From BD2-11 sp965115885 (GTDB lineage Bacteria > Gemmatimonadota > Gemmatimonadetes > Longimicrobiales > Gaopeijiaceae): DNA of 64,000 bases. The translations under genes and the position numbers were made by a program. The DNA is taken from assembly GCA_965115885.1 (NCBI GenBank), contig OZ220479.1:1550001-1614000 (forward strand), written 5' to 3'. How positions within the stretch are numbered: the first letter of the stretch is position 1; each line of letters begins with the position of its first letter. The notes under the pieces are model-generated. The model saw nothing but the letters and a program-made list of their open reading frames with translations. It was not told the DNA's origin and searched no databases. This document shows, in pieces, positions 17,462 through 25,810 of the stretch.

Positions 17462-18714
17462 GCCGCTGGAGGCAACTGGTCAAGCCCCCGAAGGGTGCGC
17501 TTCCGGCGGGCGTCGTCACGAAGGCGGGGATCGCGCTGATCGCCGTGCTGGTCGCCGGACTGCTGTTCTCTTCGTCGCTGACGGGTCCCGAGGAGGCCGC
17601 CGATCCCGCAGCGGCGGGACCGCGCGCGGTGGACGACCGGGCGGGTCGTTCGTTCGAGGGGCGACTGCGGCAGGAGGCGGAGCGCGAGACGCTGCGGGCC
17701 GAAGCCGAGTCCCGCGACGATCCCGCGGACCGGCCGGTCGCGGGCGTGACGGAAGTGGCCGCGGTCGAGCCGGAAGGCGGCGCGGTCGGTCGAGCGGTCG
17801 GCGTGGGCCGGGCGGAGGCGGAACTCCGCGAGGCGCTCCGGCTCGAGGAGGTCGAGCGCAGGACCCGTTCGCTGCGCTCGCCTCCGGTCGCCGAGTCGCA
17901 CCGGGGTCGTGGCGGATTCCAGGGCGCCGTTCCGACGCCGGGCCGCAGTGTCCGGGAAGGGGAGGAGGAGCTCGCGGACGCCGCCTTCGAGGAGACGCTC
18001 GCCTCGTTCGAGCGGTCGCTCGCGGCGCTCGACGGCGAGATCGCGGCCGGACTGGCGAGCGGAGGAGTCCCCCCAACCACTGCCGGGCCGACGTCGCCGC
18101 GCACCCCGGCTTCCGCCACGCACGTCGCGGCGGAGCCGGTCCGCGTGGTCCGACCGAACGATCCGCCGGGCTGGGAGCGGATCCGCGAGGGCTCGTTCCT
18201 CGAGGCGGCGCTGTTGACGCAGCTCTCCGGCGAGTTCCCCGGCCCGGCGCTCGCCATGGTGTCCGTGCCGTTCCATTCGGCCGACGGCCAGCGCGTGTTG
18301 ATCCCGCGCGGCGCGCGCGTCGTCGGGACCGCCCAGGCCGTCCGTCACCGCGACCAGGGCCGGCTCGCCGTGGCGTTCCACCGGCTGCTGTTTCCCGACG
18401 GCAGCTGGATCGACCTCGAGTTCGCCGGTCTCGACCAGACGGGAGCCGCGGCGCTCCGCGACCAGGTCGACCGCCACTACCTCTCGACGTTCCTGGCCGC
18501 CGGCGCCGTCGGCGCGATCGGCGGGCTCTCACTCGCCGGAGCGCCGCCGTACGGCGTCCGGGCGGGCGTCGGCCAGGGGCTCGGCCAGAGCGCCGCGTCG
18601 ACGCTCGACCGGTTCCTCAACCGGCTTCCCACGGTGACGATCCGCGCCGGCCATCGGCTCCGCATCTGGTTCACCGCGGACGTTCTCGTCCCGTCCCCCG
18701 CTGCGCACCGATAG
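17458..18714 (+). CDS. virB10: VirB10/TrbI-family protein
   Basis: 418 residues from ATG 17458. A short cytoplasmic start is followed by a membrane helix (GIALIAVLVAGLLFSSSL, residues about 23-40), a long variable acidic and charged periplasmic region, and the conserved TrbI domain: FLEAALLTQLSGEFPGPALAMV, then VLIPRGARVVGTAQ, FPDGSWIDLEFAG and a hydrophobic region FLAAGAVGAIGGLSLAG corresponding to the antenna helices. It spans the envelope as the T4SS core. Confidence 0.88.
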   Translation: MSRWRQLVKPPKGALPAGVVTKAGIALIAVLVAGLLFSSSLTGPEEAADPAAAGPRAVDDRAGRSFEGRLRQEAERETLRAEAESRDDPADRPVAGVTEVAAVEPEGGAVGRAVGVGRAEAELREALRLEEVERRTRSLRSPPVAESHRGRGGFQGAVPTPGRSVREGEEELADAAFEETLASFERSLAALDGEIAAGLASGGVPPTTAGPTSPRTPASATHVAAEPVRVVRPNDPPGWERIREGSFLEAALLTQLSGEFPGPALAMVSVPFHSADGQRVLIPRGARVVGTAQAVRHRDQGRLAVAFHRLLFPDGSWIDLEFAGLDQTGAAALRDQVDRHYLSTFLAAGAVGAIGGLSLAGAPPYGVRAGVGQGLGQSAASTLDRFLNRLPTVTIRAGHRLRIWFTADVLVPSPAAHR

Positions 18715-18732
18715 CGCGAAAGGACTTCGCCC

Positions 18733-19638
18733 ATGCATCGCCACATCCTCGCTCCCGTCCTGCTCGCGGCGCTCCTACCGCTCGCGGCCGCCGCGCCCGC
18801 GCACGCCCAGTTCGACTTCGGCAGCTGGGCCCAACGTGCGCAGATGATCGCGAACCAGCTGCGACAGATCTCGAACCAGGCACGCCAGCTCCACAGCATG
18901 ACCCGCCAAGTCTCCGAGCTCGAGAGCCAGCTCGACCACATGCGGCGCGCCGCGCGCGGCGAACTCGACGCGCTGACCGAGCCGTTCTCGAGGCTGGCGG
19001 CCGGACCCGTCGACCGGGTCGGCGACGGCGTCGCCTGGGGCTCCGACTTCGGCGGCGCGGGACGCGAGACGGTCGAGGCGGTCCGGCGCTTCGGCGTCGG
19101 CGGCTCGTTCACCGAACTCTGGCGCGCCGCCCACGGTGCGGCCGACCGGGTGGACGAGACGGACGTCCTCGACCTCCACCGGCGCCTCCCGCCGCGCGCG
19201 GCGACGCGCGCGCTCGAGGACCATCGCCGCGACCGGGAGGCCGCCGACCGGCGTCGCGTCCTGGACTACGCGGCGCTCGACGCTGCGGCCGCGCTCGCCG
19301 AGACGGTCGAGCGCGCGCGCGGCTCGTTCGCCGGCCTGACGGCGAACGGCAACCTCTCGAACACGGCGCTCCAGCAGGCGGGCGTCGCGGCGGCGCTGAG
19401 CCGGGGGCGGATCGACGCCGCCGTCGGCCAGGCGCTCGCCCACCGACTCGCCCGCGAAGCCGGCCAAGCGCGGCAGGCCGAACTCGCGCGCCTCGAATGG
19501 CTCGCCCGCTGGCGCGAAGGCCGCGCGCGCGCCAACGGACTGGCCCGGACGCTGCGGGAGGCGGCGTCGGCGAACCGGGACGCATTGCGCACCGGGTTGC
19601 TGCTGCGCGTCCCGTCGTCCCACGACCGCGACTTCTGA
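18733..19638 (+). CDS. VirB5/TrbJ-like secreted T4SS protein
   Basis: 301 residues. A clear signal peptide (LLAALLPLAAAAPAHAQ) is followed by FDFGSWAQRAQMIANQLRQISNQ and long amphipathic alpha-helical stretches rich in Ala, Arg and Glu, as in TrbJ/VirB5 proteins that sit at the pilus tip. GNLSNTALQQAGVAA in the C-terminal half is another family-like block. Position between VirB10 and VirB6 fits. The spacer to VirB10 is 18 bases; AGGAC lies before the start. Confidence 0.75.
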   Translation: MHRHILAPVLLAALLPLAAAAPAHAQFDFGSWAQRAQMIANQLRQISNQARQLHSMTRQVSELESQLDHMRRAARGELDALTEPFSRLAAGPVDRVGDGVAWGSDFGGAGRETVEAVRRFGVGGSFTELWRAAHGAADRVDETDVLDLHRRLPPRAATRALEDHRRDREAADRRRVLDYAALDAAAALAETVERARGSFAGLTANGNLSNTALQQAGVAAALSRGRIDAAVGQALAHRLAREAGQARQAELARLEWLARWREGRARANGLARTLREAASANRDALRTGLLLRVPSSHDRDF

Positions 19639-19657
19639 TCGGAGGAACACGGACGCC

Positions 19658-20650
19658 ATGCAACTTCCCCCGCAGTCGGTCGACCCGAACGTCCCGACCC
19701 GGATCCCGCCCGATCAGCTCCAGGACTTCAAGAGCTTCCTCGACGTCGTGCTCGACTCGGTCGTGTCCGGAGCGGCGCCCGACGTGCACGCCGTCGGGCT
19801 CCAGCTCTGGGGCGGGCTCGCCGCCGTCATGGTCGCCTGGACGGGTCTCAAGATCGCGTTCAGCGGCACGTTCGACGCCTGGACCATGGTCCGGCTCGTG
19901 ATCGGGATCACGATCACGAGCACGCTGCTCCACTACTACGCCGTCCCGATCCCGGGCGTCGGGTTCACGTTTCCGGCGATGATCGCCGGCGGCGGCGTCT
20001 GGCTCCAAAACCTGTTCCTCTCGGACGTCGTCTCGACCGGCTACTCCGAGCTGACGGCGCTCGTGCAGGCCTACGGCGCGCACCTGAACGCGGCGTGGTC
20101 CACGGGCAACCTGCTGTCGGTCGTGGCGGCGGGCGCGACGGTGATCTTCTCCTCGCTGGCCTCGCTCGCGATGGGCGCCTCGCTCGTCGTCGGACTGCTC
20201 GCGCTCTTCTGCGTCACCTACGCGCAGGTGATCTGGGCGCAGGTCGCGCTCGCCGTCGCGATCCTGCTCGGTCCGGTGCTGATCCCGTTCCTGCTCTTCG
20301 AGCCGCTCGCGTTCCTGTTCTGGGGCTGGTTCCGCTCGATGCTGGTCTACACGCTGTACGGCGTCGTGGCCGGCGCCGTGCTGCGCGTCTTCATGGGCGT
20401 GGGCATGGGCTACGTCACGACGTACGCCGACGCGCTGATGGGCACGGGCACGGCCGATCCGCTCGAGCTCTGGCTCTGGGCCGTGGTGCTGCTGCCGCTC
20501 GTCGTCTGCGGCTTGATGGCCGGTCTCAAGGTCGGCGAACTCGCGTCGATGCTGGTCTCCGGTTCGGGCTCGTCCGGGTCCGGGTTCATGGCGCTGGTCA
20601 TGCGCAGCGCGGGCGCAGGCGCCGTCAAGCCGCCCGCGGCGGGCGCATGA
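19658..20650 (+). CDS. VirB6/TrbL-family polytopic membrane protein
   Basis: 330 residues with several membrane segments: VGLQLWGGLAAVMVAWTGL, LVIGITITSTLLHYYAV, VIFSSLASLAMGASLVVGLLALFCVTYAQVIW, VALAVAILLGPVLIPFLLF and LWAVVLLPLVVCGLMAG. This pattern is the TrbL/VirB6 inner-membrane channel component. GGAGG precedes the ATG by about 10 bases. The end overlaps the next gene at ATGA. Confidence 0.8.
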   Translation: MQLPPQSVDPNVPTRIPPDQLQDFKSFLDVVLDSVVSGAAPDVHAVGLQLWGGLAAVMVAWTGLKIAFSGTFDAWTMVRLVIGITITSTLLHYYAVPIPGVGFTFPAMIAGGGVWLQNLFLSDVVSTGYSELTALVQAYGAHLNAAWSTGNLLSVVAAGATVIFSSLASLAMGASLVVGLLALFCVTYAQVIWAQVALAVAILLGPVLIPFLLFEPLAFLFWGWFRSMLVYTLYGVVAGAVLRVFMGVGMGYVTTYADALMGTGTADPLELWLWAVVLLPLVVCGLMAGLKVGELASMLVSGSGSSGSGFMALVMRSAGAGAVKPPAAGA

Positions 20651-21345
20651 GGCCCGGGGACGACGGCATGACGCACCGAAGCCGAGACCGGGACGCGGGC
20701 CGCGAGTACGCCGAGATCTGGAGCGAGGCGGTCCGGTCGAACCGGAGGCTCAAGACGATCCTCGTCCTGCTGGGCGCGGCCCATCTCGCGCTGTCGATCG
20801 CGCTGCTGCGGCTCGCGACCACGCCGCCGCCCAAGCCCGTCGTGGTCCGGGTCGACGAGGTCGGTCGCGCCGAGGCGCTCGCGTACGAGGCGGCGACCGC
20901 CGAGGCCGATCCGCTCGATCCCACGACGAAGTACTTCCTCAACCGGTTCGTGCACGACCACCACGCGCGGCGTCGCGCCACCGTCGAGGAGCGCTGGACG
21001 CGCAGCCTCCGGTTCCTGTCGACCGAACTCGCCAACGCCGCGTTCGCGAGGGACGGCGCCGAGGTCGCCGCCGCCGCTGCCGGGACGGCCGAGACCGAAC
21101 TCGAGGTCGAGCGGGTCGTGTTGCGCGTGCACCCTGCGCCCGAACCGCCGCACGGCGCGACGGCCGACTTCGACCTGGTGCACCTGCGGGACGAGCGGGA
21201 GGTCCGGCGCGAGCGTTGGTCGCTCACGCTTCGCTTCGAGTTCCTCGACACGATCCCGCGCACGCTCGTCGTCCACAACCCGATGGGCATCCTGGTCACC
21301 TACCTGCGTGCGGACCGGGCGCTGGTCACGGGCGAGGCGCGATGA
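20647..21345 (+). CDS. VirB8/TrbF-family protein
   Basis: 232 residues from ATG 20647. A short cytoplasmic start, one membrane helix (TILVLLGAAHLALSIALLRL, about residues 38-57), and a periplasmic NTF2-like domain with TKYFLNRFVHDHHARR and WSLTLRFEFLDTIPRTLVVHNPMGI, where the NPMG motif is typical of VirB8/TrbF. It bridges the inner membrane and the core complex. Overlaps both neighbours by four bases. Confidence 0.85.
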   Translation: MRPGDDGMTHRSRDRDAGREYAEIWSEAVRSNRRLKTILVLLGAAHLALSIALLRLATTPPPKPVVVRVDEVGRAEALAYEAATAEADPLDPTTKYFLNRFVHDHHARRRATVEERWTRSLRFLSTELANAAFARDGAEVAAAAAGTAETELEVERVVLRVHPAPEPPHGATADFDLVHLRDEREVRRERWSLTLRFEFLDTIPRTLVVHNPMGILVTYLRADRALVTGEAR

Positions 21346-22274
21346 TCGCGCACCTGGGTGGCCGAGAAGCCGCGCTCGAGGCGTTCGGCTGGACGGGCGC
21401 GAAGGCGGAGTGGATCGCCTTGGCGTGTCTCCACAGCGGCGTGTTCACCCGCGCGCAGTGCGCGGCGTTCCTGGACGCGCACCCCGAACAGGTGCGCCGG
21501 GTCGTCCACGCGTTGATCGCGCAGCGCTTCGCCGTCGAGGAGACGGTGCCCGGCGTCCGCGGGATCGGGCGCGTGTGCCGGGTCCACTCGCGGAAGATCT
21601 ATCGTGCGCTCGAAGCCGAGCACGTCCGCCACCGGCGGAGCGCGTCGACCGGCGTGCTCATGCGTCGGCTGCTCTCGCTCGACCACGTGATCGAACGCCT
21701 GAACTCGCCCTGGCTCGCGACCGAGGGCGAGAAGGTCGCCGCGTTCGAGGCGCTCGGGATCGAGCGCGAGCTTCTGCCCTCCCGGCTGTACCGTGGCGCA
21801 GCCGGAACCACGCGTCGCTTCTTCCCCGTCAAGCTGCCCGTCGCGCTCGGTCCCGAGCGCGCCGTGTTCGTGTACGCCGATTCCGGCCACCGGACGGCGG
21901 CCGCGCTGCGCTCGTGGGGCGCCGCGCACCGCGAACTCTGGCGTGCGCTGCGGAGCCGGGGCCGCGCCGTCGAAGTCGTCGTGGCCGTTCGGACGTTGCA
22001 GGAGACCGAGCGGGCGGACCGCGTGACCGGGCGGTGGGTCGGGGCTCAGAGTTCGGACGGGCCGGTCGATTCGGCGGTGGACGAACTGGCCCGGATCGAG
22101 CGCGCGATCGTCGAGGGCGCCGTCGACGTGCTCGACGAGTTCGGCGGCCTCCAGGCCGCCATGAAGCGCAGCGTGGAGCTCGAGAAGCGCGTCCGGCAGG
22201 GAGGCCGACAGGGCTCGGTCGACCGTGCGGTCACGTGGCGGACCGAGCGGCTCGCGGGAGCGCGCTACCGATGA
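21342..22274 (+). CDS. Replication-relaxation-like protein with winged-helix N-terminus
   Basis: 310 residues from ATG 21342, overlapping VirB8 by ATGA. Residues 15-95 read as a winged helix (KAEWIALACLHSGVFTRAQCAAFL, then RRVVHALIAQRFAVEE). The middle has VFVYADSGHRTAAALRSWGAAHRELWRAL, which resembles the nuclease-like C-terminal part of proteins annotated as replication-relaxation. A basic C-terminus follows. Such genes often sit next to conjugative genes, and this one could help process transfer DNA; that is inference. 26878-27771 has a similar plan. Confidence 0.5.
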   Translation: MIAHLGGREAALEAFGWTGAKAEWIALACLHSGVFTRAQCAAFLDAHPEQVRRVVHALIAQRFAVEETVPGVRGIGRVCRVHSRKIYRALEAEHVRHRRSASTGVLMRRLLSLDHVIERLNSPWLATEGEKVAAFEALGIERELLPSRLYRGAAGTTRRFFPVKLPVALGPERAVFVYADSGHRTAAALRSWGAAHRELWRALRSRGRAVEVVVAVRTLQETERADRVTGRWVGAQSSDGPVDSAVDELARIERAIVEGAVDVLDEFGGLQAAMKRSVELEKRVRQGGRQGSVDRAVTWRTERLAGARYR

Positions 22275-22582
22275 GCTGTGCGCGATTCTGGACCGCTCCG
22301 CGGCGTGAACCCGACCGCGGCCGCCGATTCACCGGCCGCGTCGGCCACCGTCTGCGCCGACGCCGACGGCCATCCGTCGGCGCACGGGCGTCTTGCGCCC
22401 GGTCGGGCCGCTCGACCGGCGTCGGACCGGCGCGGCGAGCGGGGCTGCAAGCGACCCCCCGGCCCGAGGGCCGGGTGCGGGTCGGGGGCGGGGTGCGTTT
22501 TCACGCCCCGCCCCCTGGACCCGCACGGGGTCGCTTGCAGCCATCGATCCCTCCGGGAAGGGGTCCCGGTCCCAGCCGATGA
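22271..22582 (+). CDS. Possible small Arg-rich protein overlapping both neighbours
   Basis: A 103-codon frame starts at ATG 22271 overlapping the previous stop (ATGA) and ends with TGA overlapping the VirD4 ATG at 22579. Every other gene here is coupled this way, which is the only argument for it. The product is low-complexity, Arg/Gly/Pro-rich and spans the large hairpin at 22443-22542, so it may be chance in GC-rich DNA. Confidence 0.2.
   Translation: MSCARFWTAPRREPDRGRRFTGRVGHRLRRRRRPSVGARASCARSGRSTGVGPARRAGLQATPRPEGRVRVGGGVRFHAPPPGPARGRLQPSIPPGRGPGPSR
22443..22542. repeat. 100-base inverted repeat before the coupling-protein gene
   Basis: Outer arms GGCTGCAAGCGACCCC (22443-22458) and the exact complement (22527-22542) enclose a second pair, GTGCGGGTC...GGGGCGGGGTG against CACGCCCCGCCCC...GACCCGCAC, with TTTT at the tip. 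A third small hairpin (CGGCCC-GA-GGGCCG) sits in the left arm. It could be an oriT, an attenuator or a transcript-stabilising structure. Confidence 0.85.
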
Positions 22583-24600
22583 AGGCCGACACGCTGGCCG
22601 TCATCGGGGTCGCGGTCGGAGCCGCGGGCGCTCGAGCGCTCCACGCGCCGTTCCCCGGCGTCGGCGCGAACCCGTACCTCGACCTGATCGCCCGCCACGA
22701 CCCCGGCCTGCACGCCGCGCTCCGCGTCTGGCACCACGCGTGGCCCGCCGTCGCCGTCGCGCTCGCCGGATCGGTCGTCGTCTCCGCTTGGCGGGTCTGG
22801 TTCCAGCCGCTCGCGGGACCGTGCCGACGCGGCCGGCTGCCCGAGTGGCCCGCCTCGCCCCGCGACGACGCGCCCTCGCTCGTGATCGGGGAAGTGCACC
22901 ATCCGACCGAGCCCCGCGAGAGCGACCGGCCTTCCTGGCTCGTCGTCCCGGAGAAGGGCCTCTACACCGGCGTCCTCGTCGTCGGCGCCGTCGGGACAGG
23001 CAAGACCACAGCCTGCATGTACCCCTTCGCCCGCCAGCTGCTCTCGTGGCAAGCCGACGACGCCCGTCGTCGCGCGGGCGCGCTCGTGCTCGAGGTCAAG
23101 GGCGACTTCTGCCACCAAGTGCGTGGCATCCTCGAGGACGCCGGGCGCGGCGACGACTACCTCGAGATCGGGCTCGGCGGCTCCTGGCAGTGGAACCCGC
23201 TCGACGACCCGCTCCTCGATTCCTATTCGCTCGCCTACGGCGTCGCGTCGCTGATCAACCAGCTCTTCGGCAAGAGTCGAGAACCGTTCTGGCAGCAAGC
23301 CTATACGAATCTCGTGCGCTGGATCATCGAACTGTTCCGGCTCTTGCCGGGGGGTTGGGTCACGCTTCGCGACGTCTACCGCTGCACCGTGGACCCCGAT
23401 CTGCTCGCCTCGAGGATCGCCGAGGCGCGCGCGCTCGCCGACCGTGCGTGCCCCGTGCGCGCCGTCGTCGGCAACCGGGACCTCGCCGCGCACCGCGAGG
23501 CGCTCGCCGACTGGGCCTGGGAGGCGCTGCCCGACACGGGGACGGCGGCCTGTCGGCTCGACTCCGGGCTCCGGGAGCGGCTCGCCGAGCTCGAGGTCGC
23601 CCACACGGTCGAGGCGGCCGGGGACGGCGCGGGCGCCGAACTCCGCGAACGGGTCGAGGCCGTCGAGCGTTGGTACCTGCTCGACTGGTCGGCGCTCGAC
23701 GCGAAGCTCCGCACCTCGATCGTCGAGGGGATCAGCGTCTTCCTCTCGCTCTTCGACCAGCCCGACGTCGCCGGCGTCTTCTGCCCGCCGCCACCCTGCG
23801 ATCTCCCGCCGGAACCGGACGACGCCGACGTCGCCGACGCGCAAACGCTGCCGGGGCTGCGTCGGCGGCTGCCGCCGCTCGCGCGGCTGATCGACCAGGG
23901 CAGGGTCCTCGCGCTCAACATGCCCGCCGGCGCGAACCCCGCGCTCGCACGCGCCGTCGGCGTGCTGCTCAAGAACGCATGGATGCAGGCGCTGCTCCGG
24001 CGTCCGGCCGAGGCCGCGCGACGGCCCGACCGCTACATGCGGCCCGCCGTCTTCGTCTGCGACGAGTACCAGGCGTTCGCCACCGTCGGCCAGGACGACC
24101 CGGCGGGCGACGAGAAGGCGTTCGCGCTCACCCGCCAGTGCCGCTGCGTCCCCATCGTCGCCACCCAGTCGATCTCGTCGCTGCGCTCCGCGCTCCCCTC
24201 CGGCGAGGCGTGGCGCACGCTCGTGCAGGCGCTCCGCACGCGCATCTTCCTCGCGCTCTCCGACGAGGCGTCCGCACGGATCGCGTCCGAGATGTGCGGC
24301 AGCGTCATGAGGACCCGCGCCTCCCACACCTTCACCGAGACCACCGGCAGGCCCGAGTTCTCGCTGCTCTCCGGACGCGCCGGCGGCGGTCGCGGCTCCA
24401 TCGGCGCCAGCAAGTCGTTCCGCCAAGCGCGCGAGCCCGTGTTCGCGCCGCGCGAGTTCGGCCTGCTCGCCAACCACCAAGCGATCTGCCTGCCCTACGA
24501 CGGCGTGAACTCGCTCGCCGCACGCCGCGTCTACCTCAAGCCCCACTACCTGCCGCGCGACGTCGGCTACTGGCGGCTCCGCCTCGAGGGCCGGATATGA
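22579..24600 (+). CDS. virD4: VirD4/TraG-family coupling protein
   Basis: 673 residues. ATG 22579 is preferred because an upstream extension would cross the hairpin. Two membrane segments lie in the first 75 residues (LAVIGVAVGAAGARAL; AVAVALAGSVVVSAWRV). Walker A GAVGTGKTT is at about 136-144, followed by LVLEVKGDFCHQV; the Walker B region is AVFVCDEYQAFATVG, and IVATQSISSLRSAL is the usual TraG motif. It is the hexameric ATPase that feeds DNA-protein substrate to the T4SS. The stop overlaps VirB11 by ATGA. Intact. Confidence 0.9.
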   Translation: MKADTLAVIGVAVGAAGARALHAPFPGVGANPYLDLIARHDPGLHAALRVWHHAWPAVAVALAGSVVVSAWRVWFQPLAGPCRRGRLPEWPASPRDDAPSLVIGEVHHPTEPRESDRPSWLVVPEKGLYTGVLVVGAVGTGKTTACMYPFARQLLSWQADDARRRAGALVLEVKGDFCHQVRGILEDAGRGDDYLEIGLGGSWQWNPLDDPLLDSYSLAYGVASLINQLFGKSREPFWQQAYTNLVRWIIELFRLLPGGWVTLRDVYRCTVDPDLLASRIAEARALADRACPVRAVVGNRDLAAHREALADWAWEALPDTGTAACRLDSGLRERLAELEVAHTVEAAGDGAGAELRERVEAVERWYLLDWSALDAKLRTSIVEGISVFLSLFDQPDVAGVFCPPPPCDLPPEPDDADVADAQTLPGLRRRLPPLARLIDQGRVLALNMPAGANPALARAVGVLLKNAWMQALLRRPAEAARRPDRYMRPAVFVCDEYQAFATVGQDDPAGDEKAFALTRQCRCVPIVATQSISSLRSALPSGEAWRTLVQALRTRIFLALSDEASARIASEMCGSVMRTRASHTFTETTGRPEFSLLSGRAGGGRGSIGASKSFRQAREPVFAPREFGLLANHQAICLPYDGVNSLAARRVYLKPHYLPRDVGYWRLRLEGRI

Positions 24601-25607
24601 GGCGCGCGAGCGACGTCGGGCATCTGAAGCCGTTCCTCCCGGGCCTCGAGGGACCGCTCGCGGACCCCGAGGTCTCCGAGATCATGATCAACGGCCCCGG
24701 CAACGTCTGGATCGAACGCCGGGGTCGGCTCGAGCCCCACGAAGCGCCCGGGCTCACCGCCGCTTGGCTGCACCGTGCGGCGATCCACATCGCCCGCCCG
24801 CTCGGGCTCGATCCCGCCGCCAGTCCGGTGCTCGACGCCCGGCTCGGCGACGGATCGCGGGTCGCGATCTGCACGCCGCCCGCCGCGCCCGAGGTCGCCA
24901 TCACCATCCGCCGCTTCGGGGGCCGCGCGTTCTCCGCCGACGACTTGGTCCGCATGGGCTCGCTGCCCGTCGCGGCGCTCGAGGCCGCCCGGACCACACT
25001 GGCGGCGGGCCGCAACGTGCTGGTCTCCGGGGGCACCGGCTCGGGCAAGACGACGCTGCTGGGCGCGCTGATCGAACTGCTGCCGACCGACGCTCGGATC
25101 GTCGCGATCGAGGACACGCTCGAGCTCGCGATCGAGCGCGCCAACTGCGTCAGGTTCGAGGCCGGCGCCGTCGGCGCCGAGACGTCCGTCTCGATCCGCG
25201 ACCTGGTGCGCCACGCGCTCCGTCACCGGCCCGACCGCATCGTCGTCGGCGAGGTGCGCGGCGCCGAGGCTGCCGACCTGTTGCAGGCGCTCAACACCGG
25301 CCACGGCGGCTCGCTCACGACCGTGCACGCCAACGACGCGCGCTCGGCGCTCTCGCGGCTCGCGAGCTGCGCGATGCAGGCCGCCGACGCGCTGCCTTGG
25401 GAGGTCACCTGCCGCAGCGTCGTCGACGCCGTCGCGCTCGTGCTCCACACGACCCGCCGCGACGGTCGCCGGTTCGTCGAGGAGGCGCTCGAGGTGCGCG
25501 GCCACGACGCGGCCGCGGGCCGCTGGCTCGCCGCGCCGGTGTCGGTTCGGGCGACGGCGGACGGAGAGGAGACGCAAGCCCACGCACCCGAGGAGGTGAA
25601 CGCATGA
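24597..25607 (+). CDS. virB11: VirB11/TrbB-family ATPase
   Basis: 336 residues from ATG 24597. The N-terminal domain has DPEVSEIMINGPGNVWIERRG. Walker A GGTGSGKTT is at residues 145-153, the Asp box is IVAIEDTLEL, and the Walker B/His box region is DRIVVGEVRGAEAADLLQALNTGHGGSLTTVHAN. These are the full set of VirB11 secretion ATPase motifs. It cycles the T4SS between pilus growth and transport. The C-terminal part of a second copy survives at 45420-45549. Confidence 0.9.
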   Translation: MRRASDVGHLKPFLPGLEGPLADPEVSEIMINGPGNVWIERRGRLEPHEAPGLTAAWLHRAAIHIARPLGLDPAASPVLDARLGDGSRVAICTPPAAPEVAITIRRFGGRAFSADDLVRMGSLPVAALEAARTTLAAGRNVLVSGGTGSGKTTLLGALIELLPTDARIVAIEDTLELAIERANCVRFEAGAVGAETSVSIRDLVRHALRHRPDRIVVGEVRGAEAADLLQALNTGHGGSLTTVHANDARSALSRLASCAMQAADALPWEVTCRSVVDAVALVLHTTRRDGRRFVEEALEVRGHDAAAGRWLAAPVSVRATADGEETQAHAPEEVNA

Positions 25608-25810
25608 CCGACGACGGGATCGTCCGCGTCCGCACGCTCGACGACTTCGACCGCGAACTCGCCCGCGACGGCGGCGAGACGCTCGAGGTCCCCGCCCGCC
25701 TGGCCGAGGAGTACGGCCTCTTCCCCGAGGACGTCGGGACCGAGGACGAGATCCGCCGCGCCGCGGACGACCCGCACGGCCAAGCGGACATCGAGGCGGA
25801 CGAGCGATGA
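25604..25810 (+). CDS. Small acidic protein of unknown function
   Basis: 68 residues, overlapping VirB11 and ArdC by ATGA at each end. It is acidic (many Asp and Glu) with VRTLDDFDRELARDGGETLEV and a C-terminus rich in Asp. A frame-broken relative follows the VirB11 relic at 45554. No family recognised; the coupling implies co-production with the transfer genes. Confidence 0.6.
   Translation: MTDDGIVRVRTLDDFDRELARDGGETLEVPARLAEEYGLFPEDVGTEDEIRRAADDPHGQADIEADER

Noticed and set aside
22278..24596. Plus-strand frame running through virD4 into virB11
   Set aside because: The part before 24597 is an Arg-rich shadow of virD4; only the VirB11 portion has motifs and it has its own overlapping ATG.
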